Shown: one piece after another, positions 1-7,161 of the stretch | How the letters are laid out: each line of letters starts with the position of its first letter | Numbering within the stretch: the stretch's first letter is position 1 | Assembly (NCBI GenBank): GCA_025924435.1 | Contig: JAICIL010000041.1 | Span: forward strand, 1-20,425 | DNA length: 20,425 bases | Direction: 5' to 3' | Source of the DNA: Chloroflexia bacterium | Lineage (GTDB): Bacteria; Chloroflexota; Chloroflexia; Thermomicrobiales; JALYUS01 | Notes under the pieces: model-generated | Databases searched by the model: none | Told to the model about the DNA's origin: nothing | What the model saw: only the letters and a program-made list of their open reading frames with translations | Translations under genes and position numbers: made by a program

Positions 1-113
1 GATCCTCGGCTCCCAGCCCGCGCGCGGCTCCCCGAGGCATTTCGCTGCTACGCCACGTCCTTCTTCGGCACGAACGACCTAGGCATCCACCCGACGCCCT
101 CCGTCACGGTCAC
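1..113 (-). rRNA. 23S ribosomal RNA, 5' end (partial)
   Basis: Read on the minus strand, this is the start of 23S rRNA and runs off the left edge. It contains the conserved GGTGGATGCC (91 down to 82), then GCCGAAGAAGGACGTGGC (69-52), then GCGAAATGCCTCGGGGAGC, in the order and spacing of domain I of bacterial 23S. By alignment from memory with E. coli, where GGTGGATGCC begins at about nucleotide 23, the mature 5' end falls near 113; that end is approximate. No 16S gene, spacer tRNA or other rRNA lies upstream. The next 165 nt lead to a strong promoter, and beyond that is rpoD on the opposite strand, so this gene is not preceded by 16S as in a standard rrn operon. The many open frames across this stretch are non-coding. 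Confidence 0.93.
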
Positions 114-282
114 ACCGGCGCGGGGTCGCCCCCGTCGCCGCTCCCCCGTGACCCACTTCCCTCATCAATCATCAATCGCACCCATGCCGGCCCTCTCGAG
201 CCCGCATGCGCGCTGCTGCTACTCGTCCGCTCTCCTCGCCTGTCAAGGTGCCCCATGCGGCATTTCCTTGCCGCGGATGAGG

Positions 283-311
283 ACGATACCACCCCGACAA
301 AATCGTGTCAA
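283..311 (-). promoter_or_regulatory. Promoter of the 23S rRNA gene
   Basis: On the minus strand the -35 box is a perfect TTGACA (311-306). A 17-bp spacer separates it from TATCGT (288-283), and a TG one base upstream of the -10 makes it an extended -10 promoter. Transcription would start near 276, giving a leader of about 163 nt before the 23S 5' end. A second perfect TTGACA lies in the leader (246-241) but has only a poor -10 (AGTAGC, 223-218), so a tandem P2 is possible but weak. The leader also carries a 7-bp inverted repeat (146-152 with 103-109) that may help processing. Expression is presumably growth-rate controlled, as for rRNA promoters in general. Confidence 0.8.
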
Positions 312-321
312 CACTATCCTC

Positions 322-344
322 GCGATGTTTCCGTGAAACATCGC
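322..344. promoter_or_regulatory. Perfect inverted repeat, parS-like or operator
   Basis: The arms GCGATGTTTC (322-331) and GAAACATCGC (335-344) are perfect complements around a 3-base centre, CGT. The core TGTTTC-CGT-GAAACA is one base shorter than the ParB site parS, TGTTTCACGTGAAACA, and keeps the full right half GTGAAACA. The repeat lies 11 bp upstream of the -35 box of the 23S promoter and about 110 bp upstream of the rpoD -35. That position would also suit an operator or activator site for the rRNA promoter. It could form a hairpin in RNA, but no T-run follows on either side. The symmetry is certain; the function is unknown. Confidence 0.6.
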
Positions 345-455
345 CCGTCGGAGCGGGGGCGGGCGCCGCATAATCCGGGGCGCGCCGTGGGCGACTCGGG
401 GGCTTGGCCCATGAGCAACGGGGAAAAACATTGCCGCGTCTGACGCGCTAAATGC

Positions 456-484
456 TCGACATATTCCGCCTTCCGTGGTACGAT
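456..484 (+). promoter_or_regulatory. Promoter of rpoD
   Basis: TCGACA (456-461) is followed by a 17-bp spacer and TACGAT (479-484), with a TG one base upstream of the -10, giving an extended -10 housekeeping promoter. Transcription would begin near 491, leaving a leader of nearly 190 nt before the preferred rpoD start at 679. The leader holds two copies of GTGAAACGTAT (513-523 and 668-678), the second overlapping the ribosome-binding region of rpoD. It also holds a 28-codon open frame starting with GTG (513-599) that could be a leader peptide, although nothing else supports its translation. Confidence 0.75.
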
Positions 485-678
485 TCGGTAGAAAGTGCGT
501 GCCTTCGGCGGTGTGAAACGTATCGACGGGCTATCTGCAAAACGAGGGCGGCATATCGTTCCCGTGAACTTGGAACCCGCAAGCGGTTCATATGCATAAC
601 GACGAGGGCGAGGATCATTCGATGGAACGGGCACACGGCGTCGCCCGCTCCAATCATGTCACGGGCGGTGAAACGTAT

Positions 679-1836
679 ATGTCAGTCACGCTCCTCGAAA
701 AGGGCAAACAGAAGGGGTATCTCCTCCAGGACGAGATCATCGCGGCGTACCCGAATTTTGAAAATGATCTCGACAGCATGGAAGAGCTCTTCGCCACGCT
801 GCTGGAGCAGGGGATCGACATCGTCGAGCAGGAGCCGATCGTCCGGCCGGAGCCGCCGACGCGCGCGACGAAATCGAAGAGCGAGCGGGCGGACGACGAG
901 CGCCTCGACAGCCAGCAGGCCGCGCAGATCGCGGCGGATTCCGTCCGCCTCTATCTCCAGGAGATCGGCGAGACGGACCTGCTGACGATGCAGGAAGAGG
1001 TCTGGCTCGCCAAGCGGATGGAGCGCGGCCTCGCCGCCGAGGACCGGCTGGCATCCGATCTTTCGCTGTCGCCGGAGGACCGCGAGGAGTTCGAATACGA
1101 CCGCAAAGATGGTGAGGATGCGCGCGAACATCTGATCCGCGCGAATCTCCGCCTCGTCGTCAGCGTCGCGAAGAAGTACGTCGGTCGCGGGCTGTCGTTT
1201 CTGGATCTGATCCAGGAGGGCAATATCGGCCTGATGAAGGCGACCGACAAGTTCGACTACACGCGCGGCTACAAGTTCAGCACCTACGCGACGTGGTGGA
1301 TCCGCCAGGCGATCACGCGGGCGATTTCCGATCAGAGCCGCACGATCCGGCTCCCCGTGCATGTCGGTGAGACGATCAATCGTGTCAAGAAGATGAGCCA
1401 CCGCTTGCAGCAGATTTACGAGCGCGAGCCGACGCACGAGGAGATCGCGAGCGCGATGGACTTGCCGGAAGACAAAGTCCGCCAGGTGCTCGAAGTCTCG
1501 CGCCATCCCGTGTCGCTCGAAGCGCCGGTCGGGCAGGACGGCGACGCCTTCCTCGGCGACTTCATCGAGGACGATTCGACGCCCGCGCCGCTGGAACTCG
1601 CCTCGCAGCAGTTGCTGAAGTCGCAGATTGGCGAGGCGCTGCACAAACTGACCGAGCGGGAGCGCCGGATTATCATTCTCCGCTTCGGCCTCGAAGACGG
1701 GCGATTCCGCACGCTCGAAGAGGTCGGCAAGGAGTTCGGCATCACCCGCGAGCGCATCCGCCAGATCGAGGCGAAGGCCCTCCGCAAACTCCGCCATCCA
1801 TCGTATAGCCGCAAACTGCGTGGCTATCTCGATTAG
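679..1836 (+). CDS. rpoD: Primary RNA polymerase sigma factor (RpoD/SigA)
   Basis: This is the group 1 sigma-70 factor that directs RNA polymerase to housekeeping promoters; 385 residues from this start. In order: a region 1.1-like segment (KGYLLQDEI and onward), region 1.2 ([17 protein letters not shown]), region 2 ([42 protein letters not shown]), region 3, and region 4 with the -35 binding helix-turn-helix ([20 protein letters not shown]) near the C-terminus. The ATG at 679 is chosen because region 1.1 begins at once and GGCGG stands at ribosome-binding distance. Two in-frame ATGs at 592 and 622 (the latter after GAGGA) could add 29 or 19 residues. The gene is divergent from the 23S gene, is monocistronic and ends in a strong terminator. 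A specialised sigma factor is unlikely given the complete region 1 to 4 set. Confidence 0.96.
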   Translation: MSVTLLEKGKQKGYLLQDEIIAAYPNFENDLDSMEELFATLLEQGIDIVEQEPIVRPEPPTRATKSKSERADDERLDSQQAAQIAADSVRLYLQEIGETDLLTMQEEVWLAKRMERGLAAEDRLASDLSLSPEDREEFEYDRKDGEDAREHLIRANLRLVVSVAKKYVGRGLSFLDLIQEGNIGLMKATDKFDYTRGYKFSTYATWWIRQAITRAISDQSRTIRLPVHVGETINRVKKMSHRLQQIYEREPTHEEIASAMDLPEDKVRQVLEVSRHPVSLEAPVGQDGDAFLGDFIEDDSTPAPLELASQQLLKSQIGEALHKLTERERRIIILRFGLEDGRFRTLEEVGKEFGITRERIRQIEAKALRKLRHPSYSRKLRGYLD

Positions 1837-1858
1837 GATAAAACAGGCAGTGGCAACG

Positions 1859-1895
1859 AAAGCGGCGGTCGTGCTGACCGCCGCTTTTCTGTTTT
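1859..1895 (+). terminator. Intrinsic terminator of rpoD
   Basis: A perfect 12-bp stem (1859-1870 with 1876-1887) with a 5-base loop GTGCT is followed by TCTGTTTT. It starts 22 bp after the rpoD stop. On the minus strand the stem ends in TTT and then CGTTG, so it may partly terminate the leftward DinB/fabF operon as well, but less efficiently. Confidence 0.93.
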
Positions 1896-1922
1896 ACCGC
1901 CAGTCTGCGGGCTTCCCTATGC

Positions 1923-2456
1923 TTACCACGGCGTATAGGTGCCGACGAACTCCGGGTGCGCCTGTTGCCAGAGTTGCCGCGTCATCTGCATGTGGCCCCA
2001 ATGCATCGTCGTGTGGGTCGCGGCGATGGCGATCAGATAGCCGCCGCTTAGCGGGGAATCCGGGCTAAAGCCACGAAAGCGCTTCTCCATCCCCGCCACG
2101 GTCATGACCGGCAGGATGCGTTTCATGATCGCATCACCCTCAGCGATCCGTGCTATCAACGGTTCCCGGCCTTCCGCAGTCCGCCACGTCGAGCCGCCTT
2201 CTTCTGCTTTGTTGTATTCGACGCTGTATGAGACATCCTCGCCCGCCGCGCACCGGATCGCGAATGTCTCAAGATACATCGTGTGGCAAATGATACCCGA
2301 GAGGGAACCCATATCCGTCGCGGGCTGCCAGACGAGCGCCTCATCCGGCAGGTCCGCGATAATTTGGATCATGTTCCGGTGCGCGAAATCCATCATATTG
2401 AGGATACCGCTGAGTAACGGCAGTGTGCCGACCGGGACGGTGTACGACTCGCCCAT
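1923..2456 (-). CDS. DinB-fold protein 1
   Basis: This is a 177-residue protein of the DinB / YfiT-like metalloenzyme superfamily, a four-helix bundle with a His-coordinated metal; members include thiol-dependent transferases, and many have no known substrate. The candidate metal ligands are His58 (in ICHTMYLE) and the C-terminal cluster His148, His152 and His155 (THTTMHWGHMQMTRQLW). It is the last gene of the fabF operon: its start lies 8 bp after the stop of its paralogue, with a strong AGGAGGGG ribosome-binding site. The shared ending MQMTRQLW / MELTRQLW shows the two genes are duplicates that have diverged. The family is clear; the reaction cannot be named from sequence. Confidence 0.8.
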   Translation of the reverse strand: MGESYTVPVGTLPLLSGILNMMDFAHRNMIQIIADLPDEALVWQPATDMGSLSGIICHTMYLETFAIRCAAGEDVSYSVEYNKAEEGGSTWRTAEGREPLIARIAEGDAIMKRILPVMTVAGMEKRFRGFSPDSPLSGGYLIAIAATHTTMHWGHMQMTRQLWQQAHPEFVGTYTPW

Positions 2457-2464
2457 CGCCCCTC

Positions 2465-3049
2465 CTACCGATTCCGCTTGGAGCGTTGGTCCCAGAGTTG
2501 ACGTGTCAATTCCATATGTCCGACGTGGCGACCGGCATGCTCGACGGCGTGCGCGACAAGATAACTGACGGGCTTCGGCTTACCGAGCCAGTCGCGCTCC
2601 GTCTCCGGCGATTCCTCTTCGAGCACCGAGAAGACCTTGTCGAGGAAATCATCCATGTTGCGAATCGCCGCGAGCAGCAGGCTGGGATCGTCGCCGGAGG
2701 CCGCGAGTTCCGTCGCGCGCTGCCACGCCTGCCAGCGCGGTTCGATGTCGGCGGCGGTCGCGAGCAGGTGCAGCGTCGTCCCCAACGTGTGGAGTGTGAG
2801 CGCCCAGAGCGAGTTCGTATTCGCGCCCGGCTGCCAGTTCAGGCCGGCGGACGGCACGCCCTTGATGAGGAACTGCATGTCGCTGTGGAGCGCCTTCAGC
2901 GTTTGCCGGTTGCCGTCCAGCCATGTTGACCACGGCGCGACCGGTTCGATCTCGGCTTCGTCGCCGCTTTCGGCCACCCCTTCAATCTCTTCCTCGGACG
3001 GCGCATCCGTCACGAGCGTCAGGTTTCCCTTCTTCGCATCTTTCCCCAT
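2465..3049 (-). CDS. DinB-fold protein 2
   Basis: This 194-residue protein has the same DinB-like bundle as its neighbour, preceded by an acidic, probably disordered N-terminus (residues 15-36, rich in Glu and Asp). Likely metal ligands are His87 (LTLHTLGTTLH) and the run His167, His171, His175 and His178 (AHAVEHAGRHVGHMELTRQLW). The ATG at 3049 follows GGGAGGGAAT, and only 12 bp separate it from the fabF stop, so it is co-transcribed and probably co-translated with fabF. It may act as a small-molecule transferase or hydrolase, possibly pairing with DinB protein 1. Placement behind fabF gives no firm link to lipid synthesis. Confidence 0.78.
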   Translation of the reverse strand: MGKDAKKGNLTLVTDAPSEEEIEGVAESGDEAEIEPVAPWSTWLDGNRQTLKALHSDMQFLIKGVPSAGLNWQPGANTNSLWALTLHTLGTTLHLLATAADIEPRWQAWQRATELAASGDDPSLLLAAIRNMDDFLDKVFSVLEEESPETERDWLGKPKPVSYLVAHAVEHAGRHVGHMELTRQLWDQRSKRNR

Positions 3050-3061
3050 GCTATTCCCTCC

Positions 3062-4318
3062 CTATTCGGCGAACCGGCCAAAAATGAGGCCGGTATTGTG
3101 TCCCCCGAAACCCGAATTGTTCGACAGTGCGTAGGTGATCTCCGCGCACCGCGCCTCGTTCGGCACATAGTCCAGGTCGCATTCCGGGTCGGGCGTCTCG
3201 TAGTTGATCGTGGGCGGCAGCGTGTTATCCCGCAGCGCGCAGATCGAGAACGCCGCCTCGAGCGAACCCGCCGCGCCGAGCAGGTGGCCCGTCATGCTCT
3301 TCGTGCTGCTCACCGGTGGCACATGTTCCCCGAAGACGTGCTTGAGCGCCATCGTCTCGTGGGCGTCGTTGAGCGGCGTGGACGTTCCGTGCGCGTTGAT
3401 GTAGCCGATGTCCGCCGGCGCGAGATTGGCGTCTTTCAGCGTCAGGCGCATCGTCCGCGCCAACCCCGCGCCCTCCGGGGCGGGATGGACCATATCGTAG
3501 GCATCCGCCGCGCTGCCGTAGCCGACGAGTTCGGCGAGGATGTGGGCGCCGCGCGCCACCGCGTGCTCCGCCGATTCGAGGACGAGCACCGCCGCGCCCT
3601 CGGCGCAGACGAACCCGCTGCGGTCGGCGTCGAACGGGCGGCTCGCTTTCGTCGGATCGTCGTTGCGGGTCGTCAATGCCTTCATGTTCGCGAACCCGAC
3701 GATGCCGACCGGCACAATTGCCGCTTCCGCCCCGCCCGCGACCATCACGTCCGCGTCGCCCCGGCGGATAATCTCGGCGGCCTCGCCGATCGCGTGCGCG
3801 CCGGTCGTGCAGGCGGAGACGACCGAGTGATTCGGCCCCGTCGCGCCGAGGCGCATCGAGATCAGGCCGCTCGACATGTCAATGATGAGCATCGGGATGA
3901 GGAACGGGCTGACGCGGTTCGGGCCGCGCTCGATCAGCGTCTGGACCGCGTTGGAGAGGCTGCCGATCCCGACGATGCCGCTCCCGACGAGCACACCGAC
4001 ACGGTCCTTCTCCTCCGCGTCCATATTGAGGCCGGATTCCGCCACCGCGTCGAGCGCCGCCGCGATGGCAAACTGGCAGAAGCGGTCGGCGCGGCGCGCC
4101 TCCTTGCGACCGAGCCGCCCTTCGGCGTCGAACCCCTTCACTTCACCGGCGATCCGGACATCTATCCCGGAGGCATCGAACAGGGTGATCGGCCCGATGC
4201 CGCTCTCCCCCGCGAGGACCGCGCGCCAGGAATCCTCGGTGGTCTGGCCGACCGGGCTGAGGACGCCCATGCCGGTCACGACGATACGCCGTCGCCCTCG
4301 GTGATCTTCAAAGGCCAT
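3062..4318 (-). CDS. fabF: 3-oxoacyl-[ACP] synthase II (FabF)
   Basis: This is the condensing enzyme that elongates acyl-ACP with malonyl-ACP in type II fatty-acid synthesis, in the cytosol. The 418-residue product is full length. The catalytic triad is intact: Cys170 (VSACTTGAHAIG), His310 (NAHGTSTP) and His345, with the conserved Lys340 (SSTKSMTGHLLGAAGS); the SNNSGFGGHN gating loop is at 399-408. The start at 4318 is set by GGGAGGA about 10 bases upstream; an in-frame ATG at 4345 would lie upstream of that site. No acpP, fabD or fabG adjoins it, which is unusual because fabF commonly follows acpP. It leads an operon with two DinB genes. A promoter lies between it and the insertion sequence. 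FabB or a polyketide synthase is less likely given the free-standing form and length. Confidence 0.93.
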   Translation of the reverse strand: MAFEDHRGRRRIVVTGMGVLSPVGQTTEDSWRAVLAGESGIGPITLFDASGIDVRIAGEVKGFDAEGRLGRKEARRADRFCQFAIAAALDAVAESGLNMDAEEKDRVGVLVGSGIVGIGSLSNAVQTLIERGPNRVSPFLIPMLIIDMSSGLISMRLGATGPNHSVVSACTTGAHAIGEAAEIIRRGDADVMVAGGAEAAIVPVGIVGFANMKALTTRNDDPTKASRPFDADRSGFVCAEGAAVLVLESAEHAVARGAHILAELVGYGSAADAYDMVHPAPEGAGLARTMRLTLKDANLAPADIGYINAHGTSTPLNDAHETMALKHVFGEHVPPVSSTKSMTGHLLGAAGSLEAAFSICALRDNTLPPTINYETPDPECDLDYVPNEARCAEITYALSNNSGFGGHNTGLIFGRFAE

Positions 4319-4378
4319 CGAATTCTTTCCTCCCGTGTTTCTCACGGCGGAGCAGCGGTCGCCATCTATGCTCGGTGC

Positions 4379-4407
4379 AGTGTACGCAGGGAATCGTTCC
4401 GGTGCAA
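4379..4407 (-). promoter_or_regulatory. Promoter of the fabF-dinB operon
   Basis: On the minus strand TTGCAC (4407-4402), a 17-bp spacer and TACACT (4384-4379) stand about 60 bp upstream of the fabF start. It lies outside the insertion sequence, whose edge is 26 bp further upstream at 4433, so the operon keeps its native core promoter. Confidence 0.7.
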
Positions 4408-4432
4408 CGTCCGCCGTGGCGGCGCGCAGGGC

Positions 4433-4454
4433 GGGATGCGTCCAGAAGCCGGTC
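4433..4454 (+). repeat. IS terminal inverted repeat, left
   Basis: The outer 11 bases (GGGATGCGTCC) are identical to the reverse complement of the right end. Over 22 bp there are two mismatches. This is the end nearer fabF and downstream of the transposase. Confidence 0.88.
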
Positions 4455-4456
4455 GC

Positions 4457-5729
4457 TCAGGCAGCAAGTGCGGCAGCGAGGCGCAGAGCCCATTCGTCAT
4501 TGAGCGTCGCGAGGCGTAGCGCGATCATCTCTTCCGCACGGCATCGCCACCAGCGCATCCCGCGTCGTCCCTTCAACCGCCGGTTGACGACGATGTCCAC
4601 CCCTTTCTCGCCGCTCCCGCTGCCGATCGTCTTCCCGACCGCCTGCCGTGCCGCATAGTTCGGTATCCGCTCGCGCTGGGCACCCAGATATCCGGCGAAC
4701 TCCGTCAGCGCATTGTGCGGGTAGCGCTGCTGCATCTGGGCCACGATCCGCAACGCTTCGGAGACGTCGCCCACATCCAACGCCGCTTCCAATCGCCTAC
4801 TCCACGGGCGGCGCTCCTCCTCCTCCGGCACCGCGGCGCGTGTCGCCCGGCGACGGGCATCGCGCAGATGCCACCGATCCAATACCGGCGTCGCCTCCGG
4901 GACAATCTCCGCACCCAACCGCCAAATCCACGCCGCCCCGTCGCCAAGCAGCGTCTGCGCCACGGCGGCAAAGCCGTCGATCTCGTCGATTGCTGCCGTC
5001 ACCAGCGGGCCGAACCCGGCGACCCCGGCGGCGGTCGCGGCATAGCGGCGACCGGTCAGGCGCGTGCGGGTGCGACCGCACCCCTCGCTACCGGTATGCA
5101 CGACGCCGACCTTGATCTCCGTGCCGTGCGCGTTGTCGTGTGCATGGATCCACGCCCCGTCGAGGATGATCTCCACCTGCGCGGTCCCCGCAGACGGGGC
5201 GGGAGCGGTCGCGGGCGGTTGGCAGGCGCGCCGCCTCGCGCGCGTACTGGTCGCGCACCGCGTCCCCGGTCTCGGCCACGATCTGGCGGATCGTCTCCGG
5301 TGCGAGCGGGATGCCGCGCAGCATGCCGAGCACCGTCGCTGCCTGTCGATAGGGCCAACTCGCGCCGCACTGCGCCGCCAGGGTAGACAGTGCGGGGGTA
5401 CACCGCCCGCCACCGAGGACGGGCGCGAGCAGGGCATCGTCGGGCTGGAAATGCCGCCCACATCCCCGGCAACGCCGGCGCCGGCGGAAGATGACGACCG
5501 GGCCGAAGCGCGTTTCGAGATGTCGCGGCTTCGTCCCCGCCCGGCGGTGCGCACCCGACTGGCAATGGGGACACGCGCTCACCGGACGCAGGGCCGCCTG
5601 CGCTGCCCACGCCGCAGCGAAGGCGCGCTGCATCATCGCCAATCCCCAGGTATGGATCATCGTTTCCAGCGCGTCGAGGGCGAGGGGAGCATCGGGCAAG
5701 AGGAGCGGAGATGCTATCATCAGTTCCAT
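4457..5729 (-). pseudogene. ISKra4-family transposase, split by a +1 frameshift
   Basis: This is a DDE transposase in two overlapping frames. The upstream frame (from ATG at 5729) gives the N-terminal part: a CPHC...CRGCG zinc-binding region and FQPDDALL. The downstream frame, ending at 4457, gives the catalytic part: an Asp in VEIILDGAW, an Asp in LLGDGAAWIW, VLDRWHL, and the typical ISKra4 end with IGSGSGEKG supplying the Glu, then RRLKGRRGMRWWR. Homology passes from one frame to the other at about 5240-5180, near codons for QYAREAARLPT and before VEIILDG. The shift is +1, as if one base were inserted. It may be a decayed gene, a sequencing error in a GC run, or programmed frameshifting; a CCCG slip site in the overlap is possible but unproven. 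Confidence 0.85.
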
Positions 5730-5800
5730 GGGAGCCTGCCTTCCGGTGTGGGTTGGTCGCCGACACCGAAAAGTATGGCTCCCCTCGTGCCCTTGTCACC

Positions 5801-5822
5801 TACCGACTTCCGGACGCATCCC
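5801..5822 (-). repeat. IS terminal inverted repeat, right
   Basis: This is the reverse-complement partner of the left end, ending CGGACGCATCCC at 5822. The segment inward from it, 5730-5800, carries a weak possible transposase promoter on the minus strand: GTGACA (5799-5794), 16 bp, then CATACT (5777-5772). Confidence 0.88.
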
Positions 5823-5837
5823 GCAGGGCGGGTCGCG

Positions 5838-5866
5838 TTGCGATTCTCCGCCCTGCGCGGCATAAT
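5838..5866 (+). promoter_or_regulatory. Promoter of cinA
   Basis: TTGCGA (5838-5843), a 17-bp spacer and CATAAT (5861-5866) lie about 75 bp before the cinA start. The -35 box begins 15 bp outside the right end of the insertion sequence, so the core promoter survived the insertion while anything further upstream was displaced by about 1.4 kb. Confidence 0.7.
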
Positions 5867-5940
5867 CGCGCCGTAGCCGCAATCGAAGCAATCGCGGGCG
5901 TGCCGGGTATCGCACGGCGACGAAGGGAAATGAGGGAGCA

Positions 5941-7161
5941 ATGCGCGCGGAAATCGTCAGCGTCGGCACGGAACTCCTCCTCGGTCAGATCACCGACACG
6001 AATGCGACGTTCCTCGCGCAATCGCTCGCGGACCTCGGCATTGATCTCTTCTTCGTCTCGCAAGTGGGCGACAATCGCGGTCGCCTCGTTGACACGCTGC
6101 GGCGCGGCTGGGAGCGCTCCGACCTCGTCATCACGACCGGCGGCGTCGGCCCGACGGAGGACGATCTGACGCGCGAGGCAATCGCCGATCTCGTCGGCGA
6201 GACGCCCACGGTGGACGAGGCGACCGTCGAGACGATCCGGGCGTTTTTCCGCAATCGCAACGCGGAGATGCCGGAACGGAACCGCAAGCAGGCGTGGCTC
6301 ATCCCCTCCGCGCAGGCATTGCCGAACCCGGTCGGGACCGCGCCGGGCTGGTTCGTGCAGCGCGAGGGGAAAATCATCGTCGCCATGCCGGGCGTGCCGC
6401 GCGAGATGAAACGGATGTGGGAGCGGGAGACGATCCCGCGGCTCGGCGCGTATCTGCCGGAGACCGTCTTGCTGACCCGCAACATTCGCACGATCGGCAT
6501 CGGCGAGTCGTCCGTCGAGGAGGTGCTCGGCGACCTCGTCCACGGCACGAATCCGACGGTCGCGACGTACGCGAAAGACGATGGCGTGCATGTGCGGATC
6601 ACGGCCAAGGCGCGCACCTCGCAAGAGGCCGCCGCACTGCTCAAACCCGTCGTCGCGGAGGCGGAGCGCATCCTCGGCGATCACATCTACGGCTACGACA
6701 ACGATGCGCTCCCCGAGGCCGTCCTGTCGCTCGCGGCGCGGCGCGGCGAGACCGTCGCGGTCTGCGAGCAGGGCACGGGGGGCGTCGTCACCGCCGCGCT
6801 TGGCGCCTTCCTCTCCGCCGATACGCCGTTTCGCGGCGGCGTCGCGCTCGAAGACGGGCGCTCGCCCATGCTGGATGCGCGCGATGTGCCGGACGCCGCG
6901 CGCGAAGCGGCGACGCCGGAGAACGCGCGCCTGCTTGCGGCGACCGCGCGCCGCCTGTTCGGTACGTCGTACGGGCTTGGCATCTCCGTCAACGTGGCGG
7001 AGGGGAGCGCGGGCTATGGCACGGTCGTCTGCGCGGTTGATGCCAACGGCGCCATGAGCCACTTGACGCGCGGCTACCGGACACTGCCGAGCGACATCCG
7101 GCGGCGCGCCGCCCTCTGGGCCGTCGAATATCTCCGCCTCGCCCTGCTCAATCGGACATGA
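5941..7161 (+). CDS. cinA: CinA-family protein with degenerate deamidase domain
   Basis: The 406-residue protein has the usual CinA layout. An N-terminal MoaB/MogA-like domain (1-165; ELLLGQITDTN at 11-21, TTGGVGPTEDDLT at 65-77, MPGVPREM at 149-156) acts in many homologues as an ADP-ribose/NAD pyrophosphatase. A middle domain follows, then a C-terminal PncC-type region from about 258. PncC deamidates nicotinamide mononucleotide using a serine in ESCTGG. Here the motif reads CEQGTGG (275-281), so that Ser is Gln, and the usual TGIAGP-type loop is replaced by a segment around 349-360 (ISVNVAEGSAGYG). The deamidase is therefore probably inactive or changed. The start follows GAGGGAG. The gene's 3' end overlaps the convergent glycosyltransferase gene by 14 bp. 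The family is certain; activity is inferred. Confidence 0.88.
   Translation: MRAEIVSVGTELLLGQITDTNATFLAQSLADLGIDLFFVSQVGDNRGRLVDTLRRGWERSDLVITTGGVGPTEDDLTREAIADLVGETPTVDEATVETIRAFFRNRNAEMPERNRKQAWLIPSAQALPNPVGTAPGWFVQREGKIIVAMPGVPREMKRMWERETIPRLGAYLPETVLLTRNIRTIGIGESSVEEVLGDLVHGTNPTVATYAKDDGVHVRITAKARTSQEAAALLKPVVAEAERILGDHIYGYDNDALPEAVLSLAARRGETVAVCEQGTGGVVTAALGAFLSADTPFRGGVALEDGRSPMLDARDVPDAAREAATPENARLLAATARRLFGTSYGLGISVNVAEGSAGYGTVVCAVDANGAMSHLTRGYRTLPSDIRRRAALWAVEYLRLALLNRT

Larger units (their letters stand above)
4433..5822 (-). mobile_element. ISKra4-family insertion sequence, about 1.39 kb
   Basis: The element is bounded by terminal inverted repeats beginning GGGATGCGTCC and extending about 22 bp inward (4433-4454 and 5801-5822). 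GCAGGGC stands directly outside both ends (4426-4432 and 5823-5829). Because the neighbouring bases also match (CGCAGGGCGGG at 4425-4435 and 5822-5832), the target duplication could be 7 or 8 bp and the edges are uncertain by a base. One transposase frame fills it, ending 24 bp from the left end. From memory, the ISMich2 group of ISKra4 has GGG termini, 8-bp duplications and lengths near 1.3-1.4 kb, which fits well. It sits between the fabF and cinA promoters. Confidence 0.88.

Noticed and set aside
1..336. Open plus-strand frame from the left edge to 336
   Set aside because: The region is 23S rRNA and its leader on the other strand; the translated product has no protein character.
682..1797. 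Long minus-strand open frame opposite rpoD
   Set aside because: It is the reverse of a clear sigma factor gene, has no recognisable domain and reflects GC-rich third positions.
3098..4519. 473-codon plus-strand open frame opposite fabF
   Set aside because: It is antisense to FabF, whose catalytic residues are all intact; there is no ribosome-binding site or domain.
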